In this document: in pieces, positions 1-7,009 of the stretch | How positions within the stretch are numbered: the first letter of the stretch is position 1 | Layout of the letters: each line of letters starts with the position of its first letter | Origin: an uncultured Gemmataceae bacterium | Lineage (GTDB): Bacteria > Planctomycetota > Planctomycetia > Gemmatales > Gemmataceae | Assembly: GCA_937923405.1 (NCBI GenBank) | Contig: CALDUY010000002.1 | Span: 496,001 to 560,000, forward strand | DNA length: 64,000 nt | Direction of reading: 5' to 3' | Notes under the pieces: model-generated | The model's database searches: none | What the model saw: only the letters and a program-made list of their open reading frames with translations | Told to the model about the DNA's origin: nothing | Program-made: the position numbers and the translations under genes

Positions 1-926
1 GTTGAGACCTCGAGTGGGCGAGCAATCGCAGAAGCCAGGGCCACGGCAAAACTTTGCATGTTGACATGGCGATTCTGCGGATTCCGCTCCAGGGCGCGCA
101 GACAAACTTGAGCAAGTCGGGGCGGCACTTCGGGGCGGAGTTGTCGCGGGTCGATCAACGGATACGCCTGCAACCGCCCCATGAAGTGTTCTCGCAGGTC
201 TGTGCGCTCTGGCCAGGGAAGTCGACCAGTCAATAGCTGATAGAGGATCACCCCCAAGGAATACACGTCCCAGGTGATATGAGGGAAGATTGCTGGGGGA
301 TCAGGAAGGAGTACCGCCTCGACAACTTCGGGCGGAATGTAGTCCCGAGTGCCGCCAATTCGACGAGTGATTCGCGCAAACGGATCGGTTAGCGACAGGG
401 CCAATCCAAAATCGACAATGATCGGTTCGCTATCTCTCGTGATGAGGATGTTCGCTGGTTTCAGGTCACGATGCAGGACGCCGGCATCGTGGGCATGCTG
501 CATGGCCGTGGCCAGCGTGTGAACCAGTGTCGCGGCATTGACAGGTGAAAATCCTCCGCCGCGGTGCAGCACTGTGGCCAGTGATTCGCCCACGATCAAA
601 GGCATTTCTAGATAGGGAACACCTTCCACCTCGCCCGCTTCCACCAAGCCACAAAGATTGGGATGGTGCCGCAAATTCCTCAGCGCTCGTACTTCTTCGT
701 CGAACTGTACGCGGCTTTCTTCACTTCGGAACTCGTCTTTGGGGATTTTTACGGCGCAATGTCGTTGGTGATTCTGATGGTAAGCACAATAGACCACGGC
801 CATGCCGCCATTTCCGAGTTGGCCTCTCAAGACATATGGCCCAAAGTACCTAGGCAATGGATCCCTTTCTGTCGCTTTCGGATCCGAGTGAGTCATCCAG
901 TCGCCCGTAGGATCGTCATGGCTCAT
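1..926 (-). CDS. Ser/Thr protein kinase, 3' end outside window
   Basis: Hanks-type Ser/Thr kinase reading from an ATG at 926 and leaving the window still open, so only the first ~308 residues are seen. Visible motifs in order: glycine-rich loop LGNGGMAVVY (about 37-46), catalytic Lys60 in CAVKIPK, HRDLKPANIL with Asp154, DFG at 172-174, an activation segment ending GTRDYIPPEV, and DVYSLGVILYQLLTG of helix F. All core catalytic residues are present, so an active kinase is expected. The start codon lies inside the last codons of the upstream TDO-like gene (11-bp overlap), which suggests translational coupling. It is the third gene of a minus-strand operon with a TrpRS-like and a TDO-like protein. 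Substrates and the C-terminal part cannot be seen. Family assignment is secure; partnership with the upstream genes is inferred from the overlap. Confidence 0.9.
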   Translation of the reverse strand, partial: MSHDDPTGDWMTHSDPKATERDPLPRYFGPYVLRGQLGNGGMAVVYCAYHQNHQRHCAVKIPKDEFRSEESRVQFDEEVRALRNLRHHPNLCGLVEAGEVEGVPYLEMPLIVGESLATVLHRGGGFSPVNAATLVHTLATAMQHAHDAGVLHRDLKPANILITRDSEPIIVDFGLALSLTDPFARITRRIGGTRDYIPPEVVEAVLLPDPPAIFPHITWDVYSLGVILYQLLTGRLPWPERTDLREHFMGRLQAYPLIDPRQLRPEVPPRLAQVCLRALERNPQNRHVNMQSFAVALASAIARPLEVS

Positions 927-2376
927 CGCGGGGCTCCCGATCCTCCGCTGCATCCCGAATTCGGTCATGTGGCTCCTGCTTCACCTGAGATGTCGACCAA
1001 CTCCACGAGTCGCTTTCCACCAGAGGCAGCAAGGGACGCCGTCCTACTTTTGGAGCGACTCGGCTGGCCACGATCCATTCGCTGGACAGCGCGCGTTCCA
1101 GATCGAGCAAGCTCTGCTGTTCGATTTCAGCGGCACGCTGCTCAGAATGGACGAATAACCCTTCGCGCAAGAACTGGCGAAGATAGTGGTAGCCCGATGT
1201 GCCTCCCGTCGCCGCTACCGCACCGTCTCCTGAGCCAGAGGGCCGGCCCAAATACTTGACGGCAAAGGCGACATGACGGCCACGCCAGCGCAGCAACGCT
1301 TCGTCGAAGTCAGCAGCGGCTTCGCGGACCTGATTCCAGCGAAGATCCCCTTGTTGTTCCAAGCGATGAATCTGTGTTCGCAAACTGACGAAGTCAGGGT
1401 GGTGATAGAGTCGCAAGTCGCGCAACGAGCGATTCTCTCGATAGATCGGTAACTTTCGCGCATCGACACCGCGCAAGTGGATATCCAAGAGTTGATAATT
1501 CCGTGATTGGACAGCGCTACCGCGTTCGGTGTACTCACGGAAAGCGAGGAAATGTTCGGGCGGCATGGTCCACAACACTTCAAAGGTGCGAAACAAAAAT
1601 TGTACGACGGCAGTGCCCTGACGCAGACTCTGCTCTGCCGCTTCCCATTGGCCCAGGCGTAGCTGTTCAATTGTCTCTAGCACGAGTACGCGCAAAGCAA
1701 AAAAGCAGAGTTCACTGATGTGAATGGTTCGTAGAAAGCACACTTCATCATGACAGATGGTCTGCGGAAAGCAAGAGAGATGCAGCAGGGCACTGGTTCC
1801 ACCCGGTTGGCGGGCATAGCCTTCCAGAGAGGCATATCGGGTACCCAAGAAATCAGTTTCGTTCCATTTGGGCAAACTAGATGCTTCGAGTTCCCTTTCA
1901 GACTCCTTGAGAACTCGTTCGATAAGCTCGATCCGTTGATGAACAATGGCAGGAGCGAAATCGTTGCACTGAAACCAAACTTCTCCTCGCTGGCTGGCAG
2001 ATTCAAACCGCGCCAGGTCTCGTAGCAATAACATCGCACCGCGTACCGCCTTGCCTTTGAGGATCTCAATTGGTGCATGACTGGGGGACAGATACCAATC
2101 GATCACCCCAGTGTCGGTGTACGAGTAATAGCTGATCGGTTGCGGCTGACTAAGCATATAGAGGGGAAACGTCACCTCACGCAAGAGAGCGGCGAGTCGT
2201 CGCGTCTCTCTGCCGAAGTCCTCACAACGTAACGCTCGAAGAGCCAAGCGGTAGCCTGGTTGCCAAGTAGCCAGAAGCTCGCTGGGAAGGCGGCGTCTTC
2301 CCCCGGCTCGCTGACCGAGAATCAATTCGGGCACGGCTAGGCGGTTGACTCGGCGAGTGAAGAGGCGTTCATTCAT
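916..2376 (-). CDS. Tryptophan 2,3-dioxygenase-fold protein with long N-terminal extension
   Basis: A 486-residue protein whose second half follows the tryptophan 2,3-dioxygenase (TDO) pattern. CHDEVCFLRTIHISELCF at 208-225 matches the HDEMLF...H..YELWFK block and His209 aligns with the distal substrate-contacting His. FREYTERGSAVQSRNYQLL at 279-297 matches FRD..GP.SGFQS, with Arg280 at the carboxylate-binding position. LRWRGRHVAFAVKYLG (362-377) supplies His368 at the proximal haem-ligand position, and ATGGTSGYHYLR (389-400) matches GTGGSSG..YL with Thr390 at the substrate-binding Thr. Haem binding and indole oxidation are therefore plausible. Unlike ordinary TDOs (~280-300 residues), it has ~180 extra N-terminal residues and a ~70-residue charged tail. 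Typical kynurenine-pathway genes are absent; the neighbours are a TrpRS-like protein 12 bp upstream and a kinase overlapping downstream. The substrate could be another indole. The fold call rests on motif alignment by eye. Confidence 0.72.
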   Translation of the reverse strand: MNERLFTRRVNRLAVPELILGQRAGGRRRLPSELLATWQPGYRLALRALRCEDFGRETRRLAALLREVTFPLYMLSQPQPISYYSYTDTGVIDWYLSPSHAPIEILKGKAVRGAMLLLRDLARFESASQRGEVWFQCNDFAPAIVHQRIELIERVLKESERELEASSLPKWNETDFLGTRYASLEGYARQPGGTSALLHLSCFPQTICHDEVCFLRTIHISELCFFALRVLVLETIEQLRLGQWEAAEQSLRQGTAVVQFLFRTFEVLWTMPPEHFLAFREYTERGSAVQSRNYQLLDIHLRGVDARKLPIYRENRSLRDLRLYHHPDFVSLRTQIHRLEQQGDLRWNQVREAAADFDEALLRWRGRHVAFAVKYLGRPSGSGDGAVAATGGTSGYHYLRQFLREGLFVHSEQRAAEIEQQSLLDLERALSSEWIVASRVAPKVGRRPLLPLVESDSWSWSTSQVKQEPHDRIRDAAEDREPRDEP

Positions 2377-2388
2377 AGTCTTGTTGGG

Positions 2389-3084
2389 TCAGAGACCAAG
2401 AAAGGCGCGGAACTCGTCGAGTGTCTCCACGGCCTGTTCTTTGGCCCTTAACGCGCCTAGTTTGAGGATGTCTTCCACATCGTCACTATGGGTTTGCCAA
2501 TATTGATATCGATCTCTCACCATCGCTTCACTAAGGTGCGGGGAGCAAGAGTCTGGTAGAATCTGCTCTATTTGAGGGAGAGGAAATAGCAAGTACTGTT
2601 GTCCGGTGTTGATCTGTCGAGCGAAGGAAGCGGCTCGTTCGATGGATCGGCTACAATCAGTGGTAGTGGTAAGGACAGCTCGGGTGACTCGAAAGGTCAG
2701 TAGCAGAGCCGCCTCAACGTCTATTGGAGAATTGGCTATGTTCTGGCTCGGCGCAATCGCTGACATCAGCACTGCCATCTCTGCGATCTGTGGCACTTCC
2801 GATTGACGGAACAACACTGTCTTGCGGGTGTCGACTCCAATTGCTAGCAGAGCGCACGTCGTATCCCGCAAACACTGCTGGCGTTGTGCCGCAGCGAGAG
2901 GGTGAGAGAGCAGGGCATGATCTTGCAAGGCCAAGAATGTTTGGCCGGGATACTGGTGCTGCATTCTCAGTAGAGGGGAGAGAATCTTCAAGTAGTGGTC
3001 GAGAACAACCACGGATTGCGGCATCGCGCTGGCAAGTATTCGAGTGGGAAAGGTACAGAGGCAGGCTAGTTCACCAGATAGCAT
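2389..3084 (-). CDS. Degenerate tryptophanyl-tRNA synthetase-like protein (no HIGH/KMSKS)
   Basis: The 231-residue product aligns along its length with bacterial TrpRS. RILASAMPQSVVVLDHYLKI corresponds to the strand carrying the HIGH-like motif, QYPGQTFLALQDHALLSH to the ..DQHA/DLHA segment, and LRDTTCALLAIGVDTRKT followed by LFRQSEVPQIAEMAVL to LR..T...LA.GIDP.K...F.QS.VPEHA. The C-terminal helix ending LKLGALRAKEQAVETLDEF also matches. The HIGH-type glycine is replaced and the whole segment with KMSKS and part of the anticodon-binding helices (~90 residues in E. coli TrpRS) is missing, so tRNA charging is unlikely. The ATG at 3084 was chosen because it has a GGGGAG site 8 nt upstream and TrpRS similarity begins right after it. 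The frame stays open back to 3405, but that extension lacks similarity and overlaps the divergent transporter. It might bind tryptophan, an adenylate or RNA; this is inference. Confidence 0.7.
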   Translation of the reverse strand: MLSGELACLCTFPTRILASAMPQSVVVLDHYLKILSPLLRMQHQYPGQTFLALQDHALLSHPLAAAQRQQCLRDTTCALLAIGVDTRKTVLFRQSEVPQIAEMAVLMSAIAPSQNIANSPIDVEAALLLTFRVTRAVLTTTTDCSRSIERAASFARQINTGQQYLLFPLPQIEQILPDSCSPHLSEAMVRDRYQYWQTHSDDVEDILKLGALRAKEQAVETLDEFRAFLGL

Positions 3085-3350
3085 AATTTTTGCTCCCCAG
3101 GGCCACTCTTTGACACCGAGGAGACCCTTTGAACCATTGGAATGAAGGAAACTCAGTTCAGCAAGCAAAAAGAGATAGAACTTCAGTAGCTGAGCTTGGA
3201 ATCGCTTGGTGGAGATGGGCCGATCGAGAAAAATCGAAAAAATCGTCGAAAAATGGCCACTCGCCATTCTCTTAACGATTGTAGATTTGTTAGTGTAATC
3301 TACTTGAAGGGAAGCCCGAACCATCGCCCGAGCGAAACAGAGAGAGAGCC

Positions 3351-4502
3351 TTGTCTTTCCGATTATCGGTGATGATGTTTTTGCAGTGGGCGGTGCCCGG
3401 CTCACTGATCCCGCTGTACAGCCTACGTCTGGAGCGACAGCTCCTGTTCGAGCCGAGGATTACCGGATTTTGTTGCGCCACCCAAGCCGCTGCCGGCGTC
3501 ATTTCCTCGTTACTAGCCGGTCAAATTGCCGATCGCTGGATGTCGGCGGAAAAGATCATGTCCTTGTGTGCCACGTTGGCTGGGCTAGATCTGTTCTTGT
3601 TGGCGGAGTTGCGCGAGCCGACCTCCGTGTTTTTCGCCACCTTATTTTTCTGGGTCGTGACGGGGCCGATGTTGTTGTATGGCACAACAATTTCGTTCGC
3701 TCATTTGCCCGAACCGGGCCGACAGTTCGGGCCGATTCGCATGTGGGGGACGATCGGCTGGATGGGGATCGGCTATGCGATCAGCTTTTACTCAGGAGAT
3801 GCCTTACACGTCGGCGGAGCAGTGGCGTTATTACTGGCGGTCTATGCGTTGACTCTGCCAGCCACTCCGCCGCGACGTCCCGATTCCAACGAACCTAACG
3901 TTCGATTTGCCCCACTGAAGGCGCTGGGACTGATGCGAAAACGCTCGTTCGCCATCTACGCTGTGTGCATGCTCGGAGCCTGTATCACCTTCCCCTTCAC
4001 GACTCAGAATAACTCGCTGTTGTTGGAAACCCTAGGTGTCGAGAAACGCTGGTTGACCTCGGTGCTGACTATTGCCCAGGCGACCGAGGTGATTGGTCTG
4101 GCTTTGTTGCCTACGATTTTGCTTACCTTCGGGGTACGCTGGACGATGGCGATCGGGCTGGCATCCTGGTTGGCCGCGATGTGCATTCTCTCGATCGGCG
4201 AACCGTTGGAACTGGTGCTAGGGTCGATGGCTCTCAATGGCTTGTACGTCGTTGGTTTTCTCATCGCGGGACAGGTCTACGTCAACAGCCTAGCTGAGGG
4301 CGACATTCGCGCGAGTGTGCAGGGATTGCTGGCGTGTATTGGCGGGATCGGCACCTTGTTGGGAAATGTGCTGGTTGGCTGGCTGCGCCAATTTAATCAT
4401 GGCGCACTACCTCCGACGTTCGCGGTGGCTGCGGGGATCACTGGCGGTATTCTGCTGCTGTTCATGCTCGGGTTCCATCAACCGCGGCGACCGTTGGAGT
4501 AA
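3351..4502 (+). CDS. MFS transporter, nucleoside:H+ symporter (NupG)-like
   Basis: A 383-residue polytopic membrane protein with about 11-12 hydrophobic segments. It opens with LSVMMFLQWAVPGSLIPLY, resembling the FLQFFIWGAW... start of the NupG/XapB nucleoside permease family, and contains the typical RMWGTIGWMGIGY segment of helix 4-5. The TTG at 3351 is taken as the start because GAGAGAG lies just upstream and it precedes the first helix; ATGs at 3372/3375 would cut into that helix. It is transcribed divergently from the TrpRS-like/TDO-like/kinase operon across a short gap and followed by a tRNA gene. The substrate could be a nucleoside or a related small molecule. MFS membership is secure and NupG-type specificity is tentative. 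Confidence 0.8.
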   Translation: MSFRLSVMMFLQWAVPGSLIPLYSLRLERQLLFEPRITGFCCATQAAAGVISSLLAGQIADRWMSAEKIMSLCATLAGLDLFLLAELREPTSVFFATLFFWVVTGPMLLYGTTISFAHLPEPGRQFGPIRMWGTIGWMGIGYAISFYSGDALHVGGAVALLLAVYALTLPATPPRRPDSNEPNVRFAPLKALGLMRKRSFAIYAVCMLGACITFPFTTQNNSLLLETLGVEKRWLTSVLTIAQATEVIGLALLPTILLTFGVRWTMAIGLASWLAAMCILSIGEPLELVLGSMALNGLYVVGFLIAGQVYVNSLAEGDIRASVQGLLACIGGIGTLLGNVLVGWLRQFNHGALPPTFAVAAGITGGILLLFMLGFHQPRRPLE

Positions 4503-4608
4503 CGCCGAACTCGCTTGCAAGATTTTCGCGTCAGGGGACTCCCCAAACGATCATTTTGTGCTTAAAATATTCAACAGGATTCGCCTTATTCGCCCTGGAA
4601 AGCCCATT

Positions 4609-4683
4609 GGCGGCGTAGCTCAGCCCGGTTAGAGCAGCGGCTTCATAAGCCGCGTGTCACTGGTTCAAATCCAGTCGCCGCTA
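4609..4683 (+). tRNA. tRNA-Met (CAU), elongator type
   Basis: A complete cloverleaf can be drawn: acceptor arm GGCGGCG pairing with CGCCGCT, D-stem GCTC/GAGC, anticodon stem GCGGC/GCCGC with loop TTCATAA (anticodon CAT), variable loop GTGTC, and T-arm ACTGG-TTCAAAT-CCAGT. The discriminator is A and no CCA is encoded. Position 1-72 is G-U, unlike the unpaired C-A of initiators, so this is elongator tRNA-Met or, less likely, a lysidine-modified tRNA-Ile(CAU). It stands 106 bp after the MFS gene. Confidence 0.93.
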
Positions 4684-4701
4684 CTGTACGCCCTTGCGCT
4701 A

Positions 4702-4787
4702 TGGTTTCAGCGATCCGGACGAACTACGAATTCAACGAATTAGCCGCCTGAATTCGTTAAATTCGTACTTCGTATAGCGTGAAACCA
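4702..4787. repeat. Large imperfect palindrome next to tRNA-Met
   Basis: Two nested inverted repeats. The outer arms TGGTTTCA (4702-4709) and TGAAACCA (4780-4787) match perfectly. The inner arms at 4720-4741 and 4751-4772 match at 20 of 22 positions around a 9-nt loop. There is no T-tract, so it is not a standard terminator. It sits between the tRNA-Met and the truncated 5' edge of the recombinase remnant, so it may mark an element end, a crossover site or a MITE insertion. Confidence 0.75.
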
Positions 4788-5553
4788 ACGTCACGGGCTG
4801 CCCAGCTCGACGTACGGTGTTGCCTACAAGCCGCACCAGATGACCTACGCCAGCGAACTGATCGAGTGCGGCCACTGCGGATGCCCGATCATCGGTGAGA
4901 CGAAGACGAAGAAGACGAAGACCAGCGAGCGGGAATACGTCTACTACCGCTGCACGAAGTGCCACAAGGGCGATCATCCCCGGACCCGGCTCACCGAGGG
5001 CGAGATCGACACCCAGATCCTCGGCCTGTTCGACCGGCTGCGGGTCGGGGACGACGAGTTCCGGCAGGTGTTTGTGGATGAGCTACGGCAGGCGACGAAC
5101 GGGGAGTTGAGCCGGTCGTCGCAGGAGGGGAGTGACCTGAAGAAACGCCACTCCGAGGTCGTGCGGCTTCAGGGGCAATTGCTGAACCTGCGGCTGAACC
5201 ACGAGATCGACGCCGAGACCTTCGCCGCCAAGGGGCGAGAACTGCGGGACGAGGAGGCGGCGTTGCGGCTGAGGATCGAGGCTTGCAGTCGGGGGCGGAA
5301 CGAGGCCATCGACCTCGCTGTGAAAGCGTTTGAACTCTCGCAAAACCTGCGTTCCCACTGGCTTGTGGCGGATTATGCCGAGAAGCGGCGGGTGCTGGAA
5401 ATCGTCTTTTTGAACTTCCTGCTGGATGACGCAAACCTTGTCCCGATAACAAGAAAGCCCTTCGACGTGCTCGCCGAAGGGCTTGTCTCGAAGAATAGTC
5501 GGGGCGACTGGATTCGAACCAGCGACCTCCTGAACCCCATTCAGGCGCGCTAG
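4783..5553 (+). pseudogene. C-terminal remnant of a large serine recombinase
   Basis: The open frame after a stop at 4780 reads YGVAYKPHQMTYASELIECG and then CGHCGCPIIGE...YVYYRCTKC, the zinc beta-ribbon (Recombinase_Zn_ribbon) with its Cys pairs. A basic linker and a long coiled coil rich in Glu/Arg/Leu (about 4.99-5.35 kb) follow, as at the C-terminus of large serine recombinases. The N-terminal resolvase domain with the catalytic Ser and the Recombinase domain are missing; the break falls at the palindrome. The last codons are not authentic: the frame runs through the terminator hairpin at 5455-5484 and into the antisense of tRNA-Pro, giving the familiar spurious GDWIRTSDLL tail. An ATG at 4840 exists, but a working protein is not expected. 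It is the relic of an integrative element between two tRNA genes. Confidence 0.85.
5455..5484 (-). terminator. Probable intrinsic terminator of tRNA-Pro
   Basis: A perfect 10-bp stem (5455-5464 with 5475-5484, AAGCCCTTCG/CGAAGGGCTT) with a 10-nt loop lies 15 bp beyond the tRNA-Pro 3' end. On the minus strand it is followed by TTCTTGTT, a short weak T-rich tract. It overlaps the 3' part of the recombinase remnant. Confidence 0.6.
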
Positions 5554-5573
5554 CCAAGCTGCGCCACGCCCCG
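5499..5573 (-). tRNA. tRNA-Pro (GGG)
   Basis: The minus strand folds as acceptor CGGGGCG/CGCCCCG, D-stem GCGC/GCGC, anticodon stem CCTGA/TCAGG with loop ATGGGGT (anticodon GGG), and T-arm GCTGG-TTCGAAT-CCAGT (one mismatch at the stem end) with discriminator A. CCA is not encoded. C1-G72 and the GGG anticodon fit proline. It converges with the recombinase remnant, whose reading frame runs into it, so its 3' half could be an old attachment site. Confidence 0.93.
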
Positions 5574-5581
5574 AGTGGTGT

Positions 5582-5614
5582 AAATGTTCTTCCTTAATCA
5601 ATTTAGGAACATTT
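5582..5614. repeat. Inverted repeat upstream of tRNA-Pro
   Basis: Arms AAATGTTC (5582-5589) and GAACATTT (5607-5614) are nested inside a second pair, GGTGTAA near 5577 and TTACACC near 5628. The AT-rich block is just upstream of the minus-strand tRNA-Pro and could hold its promoter or be a repeat scar. Nothing else is recognisable between 5574 and 5854. Confidence 0.4.
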
Positions 5615-5854
5615 CACCATCGGTATCTTACACCATGGTCGTACATTCGACAAGAGCGAACTTTCCTCCCCTTTCCCCTTGGTTCCGTTGCTTGCAGGCA
5701 GGCTCTGTCGTTCGCTGCACCAACAAATATCTATCGTGTGGTACTACTTCCCCTCTCGTTGCCGTTCTCAGCAGTCCGACTCTAGTCAGTCGCGATGTGG
5801 CTCCCGAGAATGATCCTCGACTCGATGCCCCGACCCGTAGTGGAGGATTGCTTT

Positions 5855-7009
5855 ATGTCACGTTGGGTTCGCGTTGGAGTGCTACTAGCGCTGACCGTAA
5901 GCCTGCTGTTCGTCGCTTCGGCCTCGCGTGCCGAGGATTCGGTTACTTCACTGATTGCTCAGATCAGCAAAGTTGGTCGTGAAGGGGTAGGCAACGAGCA
6001 AGCCGCTGTTGCCTGGAAAGCACTAGTACAGCAGGGCCCAAAAGCACTGGTGCCGATCCTCACCGCCATTCGGGACGATGCACCGGTCGCCAATAACTGG
6101 TTGAGGCCGGCATTCGAGGCCATCGCCGAGAAAGCTGTTGCCGAGGAGAAATTGGCTGCCGAGCCGCTCGCTAAATTCGTCGACGATACCATGCAAGCCG
6201 GCTCCGCTCGCGCCTTGGCTTACGCCTGGTTGGTCAAACTCGACAAATCCACTCCGGATCGTCTACTTCCCAAGATGTTGCAGGATCCCTCGGCGGAGTT
6301 GCGGCGACTGGCCATCGCTCGAGTGCTTCGCCAAGCCGAGACCTTTGTTGAGAACAACGACGACGTAGCGGCCAAGGCGACATTGGAGAAGTTGTTACCC
6401 GTGGTTGGCGATCCGGAACAACTCGACACCATCGCCAAGGGATTGGACAAATTCGGTGTCAAAATCGATCGGGCCAAAGTCGCTGGCTTTGTGACCACCT
6501 GGCATCTGATCGCTCCGTTCGATCATCGTAAGGGCATCGGCTGGGACGTGGCCTATCCGCCGGAAAAGGCGATCGATCTCGCGGCGACGCTACAAGGAAA
6601 GGAAGGCCAACCGATCCGCTGGATCGCCCATACGACTAAGAGCGCCACGGGCGTGGTCGATCTCAACCAGACGCTGGGCAAATTCAAAGGGGCAATCGCT
6701 TACGCCGTCGCCTTCGTGGAGTCCCCCGAGGAACGACAGGTGGAACTGCGGGCTGGCTGCATCAATGGCCTCAAAATCTGGCTCAACGGAAAACTGGTGT
6801 TCGCCAATGAAGAGTATCATCACGGCATGAACGTCGATCAGTACAAGGCGCGAGGCAAGCTCAACAAAGGCGTCAACACCATCCTGTTAAAGGTGGCTCA
6901 GAACGAACAGACGGAGAACTGGGCGCAAGAGTGGCAATTTCAGCTTCGCATCTGTGATTTCGTGGGAGCCGCCGTGCCGTTTTCGTTGGTCACCAAGGAG
7001 AGCAAGTAA
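5855..7009 (+). CDS. Secreted protein with HEAT-like region and C-terminal jelly-roll-like domain
   Basis: The 384-residue product starts at the ATG at 5855, with TGGAGGA 8 nt upstream; the frame extends to 5795 but without such a site. The N-terminus MSRWVRVGVLLALTVSLLFV followed by ASASRAED is a classical signal peptide. An alpha-helical, alanine/leucine-rich stretch (about 30-210) resembles HEAT-type repeats. The C-terminal domain contains LKIWLNGKLVFANEE and LNKGVNTILLKVAQNE, a pattern seen in carbohydrate-binding-like beta-sandwiches of planctomycete secreted proteins. The stop overlaps the start of the PQQ-propeller gene (TAATG), so the two are co-translated. A specific function cannot be given; a structural or binding role outside the cytoplasm is likely. 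Confidence 0.75.
   Translation: MSRWVRVGVLLALTVSLLFVASASRAEDSVTSLIAQISKVGREGVGNEQAAVAWKALVQQGPKALVPILTAIRDDAPVANNWLRPAFEAIAEKAVAEEKLAAEPLAKFVDDTMQAGSARALAYAWLVKLDKSTPDRLLPKMLQDPSAELRRLAIARVLRQAETFVENNDDVAAKATLEKLLPVVGDPEQLDTIAKGLDKFGVKIDRAKVAGFVTTWHLIAPFDHRKGIGWDVAYPPEKAIDLAATLQGKEGQPIRWIAHTTKSATGVVDLNQTLGKFKGAIAYAVAFVESPEERQVELRAGCINGLKIWLNGKLVFANEEYHHGMNVDQYKARGKLNKGVNTILLKVAQNEQTENWAQEWQFQLRICDFVGAAVPFSLVTKESK

Noticed and set aside
3085-3405. Extension of the TrpRS-like frame to 3405
   Set aside because: No similarity in this part, overlap with the divergent MFS gene, and a good GGGGAG site before the ATG at 3084.
4991-5601. Two long minus-strand frames opposite the recombinase remnant
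   Set aside because: Biased Arg/Pro composition caused by GC-rich coding DNA on the other strand; one includes the tRNA-Pro sequence.
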